64,000 bases of DNA from Flavobacteriales bacterium (GTDB lineage Bacteria > Bacteroidota > Bacteroidia > NS11-12g > UBA9320): contig JACJZU010000002.1 in the NCBI GenBank assembly GCA_020635435.1, positions 372,001 through 436,000 on the forward strand, given 5' to 3'. Below are positions 43,564 through 51,658 of the stretch, piece after piece. Both the position numbers and the translations under genes were made by a program. Numbering within the stretch: position 1 is the stretch's first letter; every line of letters starts with the position of its first letter. The notes under the pieces were generated by a model. It was not told the origin of the DNA. It worked only from the letters and a program-made list of their open reading frames with translations, and searched no databases.

Positions 43564-43974
43564 ATGAATATTCAGGGTTTATTTGGCTACAGATTGCAAT
43601 ATGAAGGGGGACTCCCGGACATTACCAACCCATGTAAGGTCATTGTTAGATTCAAAGATGATCAAGCTATTATCACTTTCCTTGATATCCGCTATTTAGG
43701 AAAAAAAGTCCTGATCAAGCCCCAAGACATTGTTGAGTTATCAGAAGATAGCGAACATGTCCGGTCTGCAGGGCGGATTGCTGGTGGAGTTTTGACCGGA
43801 GGTTGTTTGCTCGGGCCTTTAGGGTGGTTATTGGGAGGCGCATTAGGTGCCAAAAGAAAACGCGTCCACGACATCAAGTTAATTGTTATTTATAAAGGCG
43901 AGCCAACTAGGATCTACTTTACTCCATCAGTGGATGCTCTGGCCTTGTATCACCAATTCAAACGGCTTAAATAG
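43564..43974 (+). CDS. Glycine-zipper membrane-associated protein (cargo gene)
   Basis: A 136-residue protein with its own promoter. A beta-rich N-terminal part (VIVRFKDDQAIITFLDIRYLG) ends before a glycine-rich hydrophobic hairpin (RIAGGVLTGGCLLGPLGWLLGGALG, quoted in part) that could insert in a membrane. A C-terminal strand-rich piece (KLIVIYKGEPTRIYF) follows. Base composition is AT-richer than the neighbouring phage genes. No family recognised; membrane-linked cargo such as exclusion factors is one possibility. Confidence 0.6.
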   Translation: MNIQGLFGYRLQYEGGLPDITNPCKVIVRFKDDQAIITFLDIRYLGKKVLIKPQDIVELSEDSEHVRSAGRIAGGVLTGGCLLGPLGWLLGGALGAKRKRVHDIKLIVIYKGEPTRIYFTPSVDALALYHQFKRLK

Positions 43975-43983
43975 TTGCATCGC

Positions 43984-44508
43984 ATGGATGAAAATCAATC
44001 CCAGGAATTGAAATTTGCTCAGCTCACTCAAAAGATTGACCAGATTAAAGAGGAGATTGTGCAATTGAGCGACACTTCAGGTGAAGTGCGTGATCTGAAA
44101 CAGGCGTTTCAAAATGCCTCAATTGAAAGTTTGTTCAAAACCCCGCAAACTTATGTCAAGTTTATCATGGGTATTGCGGTCACATCTATGGCGTTCTTTT
44201 ATGAAAACAGTCTGGTCACGGGACTCCACATGAATGGATTAATGTTACTAACCTCGTCTTATTTGATGTTAATTGTCAGTTTTGCAGCCGGGATATTCTA
44301 TTCGGTGGCAGACTTTAAGTTGCATCAAATTATCCTGACTACGTTGTCTCCTATCGAATCAATTCAGGATAGGACATCAAAAGTTCCGAGTTCAAAAACC
44401 ACCCGGTTTCTGTGGTGGACACAATCAATATCGTTGTTAATAGCAATGATCCTTTATGGATTGGCGATGCTGCAGACACTTTGGGCGGTGATTAGCGTTA
44501 CCGGGTGA
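43984..44508 (+). CDS. Coiled-coil/multi-pass membrane protein (cargo gene)
   Basis: A 174-residue protein from ATG 43984 (MDENQSQELKFAQLTQ). The first 45 residues are a charged coil, followed by three or four transmembrane segments (VKFIMGIAVTSMAFF, LMLLTSSYLMLIVSFAAGIF quoted in part, SISLLIAMILYGLAML). It starts 9 bases after the previous gene and is probably made with it. The layout resembles small phage exclusion or ion-leak membrane proteins, but no homology is recognised. Confidence 0.6.
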   Translation: MDENQSQELKFAQLTQKIDQIKEEIVQLSDTSGEVRDLKQAFQNASIESLFKTPQTYVKFIMGIAVTSMAFFYENSLVTGLHMNGLMLLTSSYLMLIVSFAAGIFYSVADFKLHQIILTTLSPIESIQDRTSKVPSSKTTRFLWWTQSISLLIAMILYGLAMLQTLWAVISVTG

Positions 44509-44658
44509 CATTTCAGTGGAATACACGCGTGTTTGCAATAATTTGCTGAGCATTGTGCGTTATAGTGAATAAAATGTTCACATTTGTGTTACGATAGAGC
44601 ATGGTACACAAATTGACCTTGTTGGATTGTAAAGGTTGTTGATCAAAACGTTGACATT

Positions 44659-44946
44659 ATGAAAGTAAGGATTGTTTGTAAGCAAATTACTGAAGATTAT
44701 TGGATCGGGTGGTTCGAATCAGAGCAGGTTCATTTCTTCAATGGTCTTGTCGCTGACGGAGATTCAGAACGAAGGGTCACAGAGGTGCTGATCGCTTTAA
44801 TGGCCGTTAAAGTTCGAATAGAGTTGAGTGACCAGCTGGAGTCGTTCAACAGAATCAAGCAAAACACCGATAATCATCAGGTAAATCACGTTCCTCCAGT
44901 GCCCATGGCAGCAGGTGGTATTCGTGAATTTGAACTTGCGTTTTAA
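44659..44946 (+). CDS. Small cargo protein, unknown
   Basis: A 95-residue protein (MKVRIVCKQITEDYWIGWFE). Its N-terminal half is beta-rich and the C-terminus carries a PPVPM segment. The 150-base gap before it holds a GTGAA-TAAAATG-TTCAC dyad and a CACATTTGTG palindrome but no clear promoter box. No function recognised. It pairs with the next gene, 8 bases away. Confidence 0.5.
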   Translation: MKVRIVCKQITEDYWIGWFESEQVHFFNGLVADGDSERRVTEVLIALMAVKVRIELSDQLESFNRIKQNTDNHQVNHVPPVPMAAGGIREFELAF

Positions 44947-44954
44947 AAGAGCCA

Positions 44955-45197
44955 ATGCAGATACCCTTCTTATCATTCAAAGACATGTGCCAACATTTAC
45001 TGAAGCAAGGGTTTAACTTAATTTCAGTAGAGGCAACATCACTTGCACAAATAGCAGTCTTCCAGAATGAAGACAGAACAATTGTGATTGAGAAAAAGGA
45101 CGTTTATTTCTATCCATTAGTCTGCAGCTTCTGCGAGCGAAATCACTTGCAAATTCCTGAGAGTATGGAGCGAGTTTGGAGTCAGCATCCAAGGTGA
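44955..45197 (+). CDS. Small cargo protein, unknown
   Basis: An 80-residue protein (MQIPFLSFKDMCQHLLKQGF) with a CSFC pair near residue 56. It ends 26 bases before the convergent gpG-like gene. The CxxC is the only recognisable element. Together with 44659 it could be a two-protein module (toxin/antitoxin-like size), but nothing else supports that. Confidence 0.5.
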   Translation: MQIPFLSFKDMCQHLLKQGFNLISVEATSLAQIAVFQNEDRTIVIEKKDVYFYPLVCSFCERNHLQIPESMERVWSQHPR

Positions 45198-45223
45198 CAA
45201 ACAAGCCAGATCTAAGGTACAAA

Positions 45224-45730
45224 CTACTCCCGTGTTGCCCCATTCCGCTTAAATACCCCATCCATCCGCTTTTCGATGATCCTATCAATCTGCGCATCGA
45301 ATTCCTGTGAGAATCCCATAAACTGGCGTTTCGGCATTGTGAATTTGCTCTTCCCAAAAACAAAGGCATGACCTCCCTCGTTGTGCACCTGAGCGTAAGG
45401 TTTGTCGCTTGCAAAGATCACTCGACCTGGTTCAATGCGATGGGTGATGCTTTCTGCCAGATCACCAGTTGATCCTGTCAGTATCTTACGCCGTGTAGCT
45501 GCAGGGCTGAAGGGTTTGAGTCCCTTGCCTTTGTATTCAAATCCGAACCATCGGGAATTGGGCATCCGCCTTTTAACTTCCTTCCACTTAACGCCATCAA
45601 AGCTTTCCTTTTGAAAAGACTCCCGGAAGTAGTCCTCTCCTTCCTTTCCAATGCTTCGAGGTATATCGTGGGCAATAGTCTTGACCAAGTCTTGCTGAAG
45701 GTTGATAAGGTCTTTGATGAATTGATCCAT
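45224..45730 (-). CDS. Phage virion morphogenesis protein (Mu gpG-like)
   Basis: A 168-residue protein of the Mu gpG/phage virion morphogenesis family. Signatures: the N-terminal helix with QQDLVKTIA, the VKWKEVKRR region, LTGSTGDLAESIT, and FASDKPYAQVHNEGG with KFTMPKRQFMG near the C-terminus. It takes part in head-tail joining or tail completion. It is the last gene of the inverted minus-strand head block. Confidence 0.85.
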   Translation of the reverse strand: MDQFIKDLINLQQDLVKTIAHDIPRSIGKEGEDYFRESFQKESFDGVKWKEVKRRMPNSRWFGFEYKGKGLKPFSPAATRRKILTGSTGDLAESITHRIEPGRVIFASDKPYAQVHNEGGHAFVFGKSKFTMPKRQFMGFSQEFDAQIDRIIEKRMDGVFKRNGATRE

Positions 45731-45793
45731 TTAGTTGTATCTTTGTTGTCCATAGGGGCAGAGGTTCTGCTGATGCCCCACCCAGAAGGCGGC

Positions 45794-47026
45794 TTAATTG
45801 CTGCCTTTTGCTATTTTAAGGCCGTCTAAGATTTCTGCAAAGCCTACCCCTTTCTCCCATGTTATAATACTATTTTTCGTGAAAATGACCATTCGTCCGC
45901 AACGCTTATTGGCTTTCCAAGATCCATACAGTCTTCGAGCTATTGCTTCGGTAGGAGTCAAGTTTATTATAAATGTGAGGTCTATTACCAATCCGTAAGT
46001 GCCTTTGGGCATCTGAAGACGTTTGTGCGCAAAAGCATTATGTATTGCTGAATCAATGTTAGATGCTTCTACGGTAAACAGGTCAGCAGTTAATTCATTG
46101 ATCAAGAATTCTGGGTTTCGTCCTCCTTCAATTAAATGAGGTCTAATTTTAACTTCGAGGCTCAATTCTGAAACAATTCGTTCAGCTACATTCAAATTCT
46201 TCTCCAGGTCGAAAGCATCTGCCCATAAACTCACTTGCACACCACTGTTGGTAGAGCTATACATAGGGTATTCGATTTTGAAATCGTTTATCAGCTTGGT
46301 TTGATCCGGAAAGTGGAAGTGATAATAGGGATGTGTAGAATCGAAAGGCTTCGCACTCTTCCCAACGTTATGCCGAAATCCTTTAGCCGGTTGTGGCAAA
46401 TCCTCGGGAACGGCATTTGGGGCTTTGTCCGTTGTCTTGAAGCCACACATGCAATTCCAACCATTAGGCGGCAGGTGCTCATCCCAGAATGGATCATCAA
46501 CAGGACGAATTACGTGGTAATACTTCCGATGATCCTCCCGAGGTGTGGCAGCTCTGCTGGGCAGGTATTCAATATTGGGATATAGATCCTTGTCGCGTTG
46601 AGCTTCCTGCCACCGGGTAGCCATCCGAGCTGCCCGCACGGTGGTCTTGTACTCCGCCGCAAGCCAGTTGCGGTTGTAATCGTTCAGGATGCTTTTGGAT
46701 GCCTGGTAGAATTCCTCGAAGGATCGCAGCTTCCCATCCGCATTGGTCAACATGGCGGTTAATGCCCGTTGTTCGTGCAGTGTCTTGCGCAGTGCAAAAT
46801 ATCCCAGATTGCGCCTCAAATTATGATTGAACAGTGCGTTGGGTTCATTGTATCGGATGCCAATGGTTTCAGCTGCCTCATCCAGCGGTTCGAAGTTGGC
46901 CGAAAAGATTCCTTCTGAAATATGCTTTTGATCGGAATGGAAGTCTTTCAACCCTATCCTGAGCTTGATAATGACACGCTCCAAGATAGAACGATAACTC
47001 ATGCTCGGGGCTTTGCCCGCAATCAT
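45794..47026 (-). CDS. gpF-like head morphogenesis protein with C-terminal nuclease-toxin-like domain
   Basis: A 410-residue protein (ATG 47026; ATG 47002 also possible). Residues about 80-260 are the Mu gpF minor head protein domain: YLPSRAATPREDHRKYYHV and DPFWDEHLPPNGWNCMCGF with the family His, Trp and Cys. From about 270 there is an added domain: NVAERIVSELSLEVKIRP, GGRNPEFLINELTADLF, then a helix and KGTYGLVIDL. This has the layout of CdiA-type/PBECR-type RNase toxins (PD-(D/E)xK-like) known as tails on phage gpF proteins. Such domains are thought to enter the cell with the DNA. Confidence 0.8.
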   Translation of the reverse strand: MIAGKAPSMSYRSILERVIIKLRIGLKDFHSDQKHISEGIFSANFEPLDEAAETIGIRYNEPNALFNHNLRRNLGYFALRKTLHEQRALTAMLTNADGKLRSFEEFYQASKSILNDYNRNWLAAEYKTTVRAARMATRWQEAQRDKDLYPNIEYLPSRAATPREDHRKYYHVIRPVDDPFWDEHLPPNGWNCMCGFKTTDKAPNAVPEDLPQPAKGFRHNVGKSAKPFDSTHPYYHFHFPDQTKLINDFKIEYPMYSSTNSGVQVSLWADAFDLEKNLNVAERIVSELSLEVKIRPHLIEGGRNPEFLINELTADLFTVEASNIDSAIHNAFAHKRLQMPKGTYGLVIDLTFIINLTPTEAIARRLYGSWKANKRCGRMVIFTKNSIITWEKGVGFAEILDGLKIAKGSN

Positions 47027-47079
47027 CTCGAGATATGGACGATATATCTCTTTGACGGATGCCCCGAATAGCTCGGGGC
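47003..47079 (-). promoter_or_regulatory. Mutually exclusive hairpins in the gpF leader
   Basis: Just after the portal stop, GCCCCGA-(5)-TCGGGGC (47079-47061 on the minus strand) is a 7-bp perfect hairpin. A second GCCCCGAGC lies at 47011-47003, directly before the ATG at 47002. The TCGGGGC arm can pair with either copy, so the two folds exclude each other. The layout would let RNA folding decide access to a gpF start. Confidence 0.4.
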
Positions 47080-48315
47080 TTAAACGAAAAAATCGTCGAC
47101 TCGATCTAGTGGCTCTGTAACCTTTGGGTCGGCTACCGGATCAACTTCCTTCTCTTCTGCCAGTTCAACCTTATAGGTCTTCTCGATGTATTCCCTACTC
47201 AGTTTGATCCCGCCATTCATCAGATACCGGTCGATCTCAATGCGCTCCTTTGGGTCGTCCTGGCGGAAGATCGAGAATTCATCGCTATCGCTCAACGGAT
47301 AGCCGTGGAATTGTAGGACCGGCTTTAATTGCTCGTTCAACCAGTAGAGCACTTCACGCTCATCGGCACGGGTAATCTCATTCTGTGTCTTCAAATGTAC
47401 ATCAGCCTGAGACTTACTCGATCCGTCATCGGTAGTCATGGTTTGGCCGTTGATCAGCTTGCTTAACTCCGAATTGACTGCAGACACTTTCTCCAGGAAT
47501 ACTCTGAACGAATCGGTTTGTGTATTCCCGATCACTTCGACTTCATCGCCGATGTTCAAGACAGCTGAAGCACTCCGTCCCATCTCATCGAGCCATTTGG
47601 CTGCTTCACGCTTCTTAGCGCTGCTGTTGGATGCGATCTTAGCCACACGTAGCGGCACGCCAAATATCTGTTCAAACTCGTCCCAAGATGCCCAACTGTG
47701 CCGTTTCAGGATTGTCATTGGAGCCGCCGCTTCAAGCAGTCCGATCGCATCATAGAGTTGCACGTAGACGAGATGATTAGGGAGTTCGTCGAAGGGAAGC
47801 CCTTCGGTATCCTCGAACGGATGACGAAGGATCTGCCGACGTTCCGGAAGTATGTGTTCCCTTGGGATCGATCGCACTTCACGGATAGCACCGTTGCTCA
47901 CCTTGTTGATCAGAATAACTGAATAGCCGAAGAATATGGACTCCATGGCTATACGAACACAGTCGGTGAACCAGGGCTTGGCAATGAGCTTGGACTTATC
48001 CGGATCTACAGTCCCATCGGTATTTTGAATAACAAATTCGCGATTCACAATGCGAAGGATCCTATTCTCAATCAGCGCTCTGAGATGCGCATCCATGAGC
48101 AGATCTGCGTAGACCTCCTGGAGGTAATAGGTAATTGGGCGATCTACATCAAGGCGGTAGTCTCGTGCAGTCTGCCACTCATCCAATTCCTTGCGATACC
48201 GGTCGAAATTGATCCGCATCAGATCAACCACCACGTCGAGCTTCCTTGATGGACTGTTGTTATTCGTTGACAGCTTGTCCGAAATCCAGTTTCCTACGTT
48301 GTTGATAAGGCTCAT
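47080..48315 (-). CDS. Portal protein (Mu gp29/DUF935-like)
   Basis: A 411-residue portal protein. DUF935 family features: DLMRINFDRYRKELDEW near the N-terminus, MDAHLRALIENR, the wing region SIFFGYSVILINKV, HSWASWDEFEQIFGVPLRVAK and NGQTMTTDDGSSKSQADVH (each quoted alone). It forms the ring at the head vertex through which DNA passes. It ends with VDPVADPKVTEPLDRVDDFF. It lies 11 bases from the gp36-like gene. Confidence 0.9.
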   Translation of the reverse strand: MSLINNVGNWISDKLSTNNNSPSRKLDVVVDLMRINFDRYRKELDEWQTARDYRLDVDRPITYYLQEVYADLLMDAHLRALIENRILRIVNREFVIQNTDGTVDPDKSKLIAKPWFTDCVRIAMESIFFGYSVILINKVSNGAIREVRSIPREHILPERRQILRHPFEDTEGLPFDELPNHLVYVQLYDAIGLLEAAAPMTILKRHSWASWDEFEQIFGVPLRVAKIASNSSAKKREAAKWLDEMGRSASAVLNIGDEVEVIGNTQTDSFRVFLEKVSAVNSELSKLINGQTMTTDDGSSKSQADVHLKTQNEITRADEREVLYWLNEQLKPVLQFHGYPLSDSDEFSIFRQDDPKERIEIDRYLMNGGIKLSREYIEKTYKVELAEEKEVDPVADPKVTEPLDRVDDFFV

Positions 48316-48326
48316 TTAAATGCGAT

Positions 48327-48743
48327 TTAAAAGTCGTTTGAATAGCGTTGTTTTCCACCTGAAAGAAACAGATCAGTGTCCGGAGCGTCTTGGTCAATTA
48401 CGACCAGATCAATTGGAAGGGATATCTTACCGGTCGCTACTTTCTCCAGCCACTTCATGGCATAATCGTAGCGCATGGCAACTACCTCATTGATCTGACG
48501 GGTATGGCGTGAGAAGATCTCGTAGATCACAATGTCTTTGAAGTGCTTTAGAATCGCATAGTTGCGATCTGTTAGCGTTTTAGCCATTTCAACATCCATG
48601 TCGTAGATCTCCCCGAGATAGGTTCGCACAATTGCTTCAGTTTCGGCAATGATCTGCTCGATCAATGAGCTGTCAAACTCGCTGAGCATGCCGCGCACAT
48701 CATCTCTGAGTACGGTATTAAGCTCCTCCGGTAATAGATACAT
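48327..48743 (-). CDS. Mu gp36-like (DUF1320) head-tail connector
   Basis: A 138-residue protein like the DUF1320/gp36 family: starts MYLLPEELNTVLRDD, then AETEAIVRTYLGEIYDM and a helix with RNYAILKHFKDIVIYEI. These are small connector proteins of the head-tail interface. Its start overlaps the next upstream gene by 26 bases. Gene order portal-gp36-gp37 (minus strand) is reversed relative to Mu. Confidence 0.75.
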   Translation of the reverse strand: MYLLPEELNTVLRDDVRGMLSEFDSSLIEQIIAETEAIVRTYLGEIYDMDVEMAKTLTDRNYAILKHFKDIVIYEIFSRHTRQINEVVAMRYDYAMKWLEKVATGKISLPIDLVVIDQDAPDTDLFLSGGKQRYSNDF

Positions 48744-49200
48744 AGGTCGTAGGTTTTATCAGGTGATAGGTTCTGCATGTGAAGGTGATCCGGTGCAACT
48801 GAATGCCACTGTAGTTGTATGACACACTCTGTTCGCTTTGCAAGCACAGGTCGGTGAATGAATCGCCTCGCACGTAGGACATCAATGCCAGGATCTGATC
48901 CAGCAGATCCATCAGCTCTTCCGACTGATCGGTATCAATACTTCCGGAGAACTGTCGATGGTAGTTCTCAAAAGCAACGTCCAGGGTTATAGTAGCCTGT
49001 CCCTGCGCACGGTTATGCGTCATCATCTCGTAGAAGATGGTTTGAATTCCAATAAGGATGCAAGGCATGGGTATTGGCTCCGACTGATCCGGGGCATCGA
49101 GCTGACCCATCTGCAGACCGATATACCGAACCTGCTTGTGTAACAGCAGTTCCCCCAATGCTTCGCTGATTTTCCTGTAGATCTCTTTGCGTGGTTGCAT
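48718..49200 (-). CDS. Tail-terminator/connector-like protein (Mu gp37-position)
   Basis: A 160-residue protein overlapping the gp36-like gene by 26 bases. It begins MQPRKEIYRKISEALGELL and has strand-rich middle segments (CILIGIQTIFYEM, ATITLDVAFENY, GIQLHRITFTCRTYHL), as in small tail-completion proteins of the gp37/DUF3168 kind. The assignment rests mainly on place and fold pattern. Confidence 0.55.
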   Translation of the reverse strand: MQPRKEIYRKISEALGELLLHKQVRYIGLQMGQLDAPDQSEPIPMPCILIGIQTIFYEMMTHNRAQGQATITLDVAFENYHRQFSGSIDTDQSEELMDLLDQILALMSYVRGDSFTDLCLQSEQSVSYNYSGIQLHRITFTCRTYHLIKPTTYVSITGGA

Positions 49201-50753
49201 TAAAACCCTCCTCTCTTTCGTTGCGTGATAATTGGTGCGGTTTCTTCATTGAAGTATTCCCTGGCAAAGTATTCCTGTCCCAAGCGGACACCGGCTTCCA
49301 AAACATCGGGGAAATCGTCGTGGATCTTCGTGGATTTTTCGAATGACAGGATCTGATTGAGAGCTGCATCCATATCCGGTGTTTTCTCCAGGCTCTTGTC
49401 GAATACCAACTTGCGGTTGAAGAATACGTTCATCAAGGTTGCCTCGATGCGCAGATGCTTGTCGATTCGAGCTGTGCGATCCGGAATGGGGATCTCGAAG
49501 AAATTGCGACGCAACGCTTCTGCCTGGAAGATCGGTCTGAATACTTCTTCCTGGGCTGCCGTGGCGTCATAGAAGCAGATGGGCATCTTCCCCTTTCGAC
49601 TCAGTTGCTGGACCGTATCAAAATGCCAGGACACAGCCTCTGCAATATCACACTTGCGGCAGAATGCCTTGAGTACATGGATCCTTCCATTTTTAAATCC
49701 AAGCAGGGCTGCGGCTTTGAAGTCCCCTTCTTTCTTATAACTCAAATCCCAGTACATCAGCAGCCCATCCCACTTACGTATGAATCCGGAAGGAACGAAA
49801 TGGATCCATTCGCTCTTGAATAGCTTACCTTCTTCAATGGGGTTGTTCATCAATTCCCGCTCCCAGAAGAAGTAGTTGGTATTCGCACGCTTCTTATCAA
49901 CATCGGCTTGTGTGTACCGCTCAGGCCAGGTGGGTTTCCCGTCGGGCCCGACGAAGTTTACCAGGGAATCCTGAGTTGTTGGCAGGTTGCCAATTTTATC
50001 AAGCAGATATGCCAGCAGCCCAGTCTTGGTGATATAGTTATTGGCGATCACCATGCGCTGTCGATCCTTACCGAATGCTTCCCCCAGATCTCCCAGTACT
50101 TTTTCACCACGCTTCTGAACCCGTGAGGAATTCAATGCAACTTCCCGATCTTCACAATCGTCGATGATGGCAAGATCAACCCGTTCTGCAAATCGTCGCA
50201 ATCCGCGAAATGGTTGGTCTATTCCCAGAGCAATGAAGTAGCAGTTGTCCGTTGTTTGAAACATACCGTCGGCCCAGTCACCATAGCTCACCTGTTTCCC
50301 GAAGTCGTTGATGTATCGGGCATTGTTCTCAAATTGCGCCTGCAGGTCACTCAAGAGCAGCTTGGCCCTGAGTTCATTAGCCCCGACCACTGTCATGAAT
50401 TTCAGCTCGCCGATCTGTTTAAGGGCCATGGGGTTGCCCACATTGGTATGGACGCTTTTTGCGGCTCCACGGAACCACCTGCGAAACTGTTTGATCTGCC
50501 GGTTACGTGCCAGAGAGACGTAGCTCGAAATATGGAACTGAGCACAGTCGCTGTCAGCCATTGGGATAGGTGTATCTCTACCAAGATAGTAGTTGAAGAA
50601 ATCCCCGTAGTTGGTTACTTTGAGCAGATCCTTTATCCGCTGCTCTTGCTGGGCAGGAGTCTCCTTGATCAGGGATTCGAAGGTTGATTCTGCGATCCAG
50701 GCACTCTTTTCCTTGAACGCTTCTCGGGCTCGTTTAAGGTCCGTCTTGTTCAT
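49200..50753 (-). CDS. Terminase large subunit (Mu gp28-like)
   Basis: A 517-residue packaging ATPase/nuclease. Walker A is degenerate (RWFRGAAKSVHTN, with the K-S kept), Walker B is LAIIDDCEDRE. The C-terminal RNase H-like nuclease has its acidic residues in MYWDLSYKKEGDFK, ICFYDATAAQEE and HDDFPDVLEAG. In Mu-like phages it cuts phage plus flanking host DNA from the host chromosome during headful packaging. It overlaps the small subunit by 4 bases and abuts the gp37-like gene. Confidence 0.9.
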   Translation of the reverse strand: MNKTDLKRAREAFKEKSAWIAESTFESLIKETPAQQEQRIKDLLKVTNYGDFFNYYLGRDTPIPMADSDCAQFHISSYVSLARNRQIKQFRRWFRGAAKSVHTNVGNPMALKQIGELKFMTVVGANELRAKLLLSDLQAQFENNARYINDFGKQVSYGDWADGMFQTTDNCYFIALGIDQPFRGLRRFAERVDLAIIDDCEDREVALNSSRVQKRGEKVLGDLGEAFGKDRQRMVIANNYITKTGLLAYLLDKIGNLPTTQDSLVNFVGPDGKPTWPERYTQADVDKKRANTNYFFWERELMNNPIEEGKLFKSEWIHFVPSGFIRKWDGLLMYWDLSYKKEGDFKAAALLGFKNGRIHVLKAFCRKCDIAEAVSWHFDTVQQLSRKGKMPICFYDATAAQEEVFRPIFQAEALRRNFFEIPIPDRTARIDKHLRIEATLMNVFFNRKLVFDKSLEKTPDMDAALNQILSFEKSTKIHDDFPDVLEAGVRLGQEYFAREYFNEETAPIITQRKRGGF

Positions 50754-51226
50754 CGAAGCGTGGCGTTAAATGAATCCTCTATCACCTCGTCCATAGCTCT
50801 GCGACATGCCTTGTAGATCAGATGTGCCAGCTCCTTTTCCTTTTTGTTCTTGGCGCTGATAACCTTCTGCGCCAAGTGTTCAGTGAGCACCTCGTAGTTA
50901 TCGTACATGTACCCCAGGTTCTTCTGCTTGTCACTCAATTTCTCGAACGCACTGGATAGCTTGGATATATCATCTGCAGATACCTTGGGAGTTTCGCCTT
51001 TCTTGAGCGAGTTGTACGTGTTCAGGATCTCCTGCCGCATTTCTCCCACCGAGATCTGCAGCTGCTTTTTAGCCTCTTCCCAGTTTTGTTCATCTCGCCA
51101 GGCTCTCAACGCAACTACACTAATTCCGATGATGTCGGAGATCGACTGTAAACTCATCCCGCGAATGAATAAAGCCTTGCCTTCAGCCAGTTTTTTGTCG
51201 CGCTCGGTATTGGTTAAACGTGCCAT
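50750..51226 (-). CDS. Terminase small subunit
   Basis: A 158-residue protein with an N-terminal HTH (FIRGMSLQSISDIIGISVVALRAWRDEQNW, quoted in part as MSLQSISDIIGISVVALRAW) and a long charged helix (KVSADDISKLSSAFEKL) that would drive ring assembly. It recognises the packaging start. Overlaps of 4 bases downstream and 1 base upstream show a compact operon. Confidence 0.75.
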   Translation of the reverse strand: MARLTNTERDKKLAEGKALFIRGMSLQSISDIIGISVVALRAWRDEQNWEEAKKQLQISVGEMRQEILNTYNSLKKGETPKVSADDISKLSSAFEKLSDKQKNLGYMYDNYEVLTEHLAQKVISAKNKKEKELAHLIYKACRRAMDEVIEDSFNATLR

Positions 51227-51510
51227 CAGTTGTACGTTGCTTCTACTTGTATAGACCCTTCTGTCATGCGTATTGAACTCACTTTTGCCCCATCATACTC
51301 CAGTTGCCGTTTGAGTTCCAGGGCGTGCTTCTTTGGAGATTCATCGTGAATGAGGTTCGAAAGATTTGCTCCAATTTCCGGGTTTCGCTTATATTCGCCC
51401 TTTGAAGCGTGAGCGATCAGCAGGATGTTTTGCCCCTTGCTGTCACCAACGACAAAATCTCCATCCTCGATCAAGAGCTCAAATTGGTCATCTATTAGGA
51501 TGTCTTTCAT
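51226..51510 (-). CDS. gp25/gpW-like baseplate protein candidate
   Basis: A 94-residue protein, first of the minus-strand block. The pattern FELLIEDGDFVVGDSKGQN, then ASKGEYKRNPEIGANLSNLI and a C-terminal strand-helix (LKRQLEYDGAKVSSI) matches the gp25-like wedge proteins (L-x-I-x-x-GD-x-x-x, GEW-x-x-x-P-x-x-G). A baseplate gene within the packaging block is unexpected, so the call is moderate. Confidence 0.5.
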   Translation of the reverse strand: MKDILIDDQFELLIEDGDFVVGDSKGQNILLIAHASKGEYKRNPEIGANLSNLIHDESPKKHALELKRQLEYDGAKVSSIRMTEGSIQVEATYN

Positions 51511-51658
51511 TAAGGCGAAGTTCGTGCATAGGCGCTGCGAGCTCCCAACCTAAAAAGCAGCATGGAAGCGCAGTAATACGCGTCGGACGTTAGTCGTTCC
51601 GCGCTGGTTTTATCATTTTTAAAGAAAGTAAAATCAAGGGTATTTCGCTGATGAAACG
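51511..51658. promoter_or_regulatory. Divergent intergenic region between head block and protease/capsid block
   Basis: 148 bases separate the minus-strand block from the rightward late block, so promoters for both should be here. No clear TAnnTTTG box is seen; an AT-rich tract (TTTTATCATTTTTAAAGAAAG) cut to its core TATCATTTTTAAAG lies about 40 bases before the protease gene. Late promoters of Mu need an activator and lack strong boxes, which may explain this. Confidence 0.35.
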
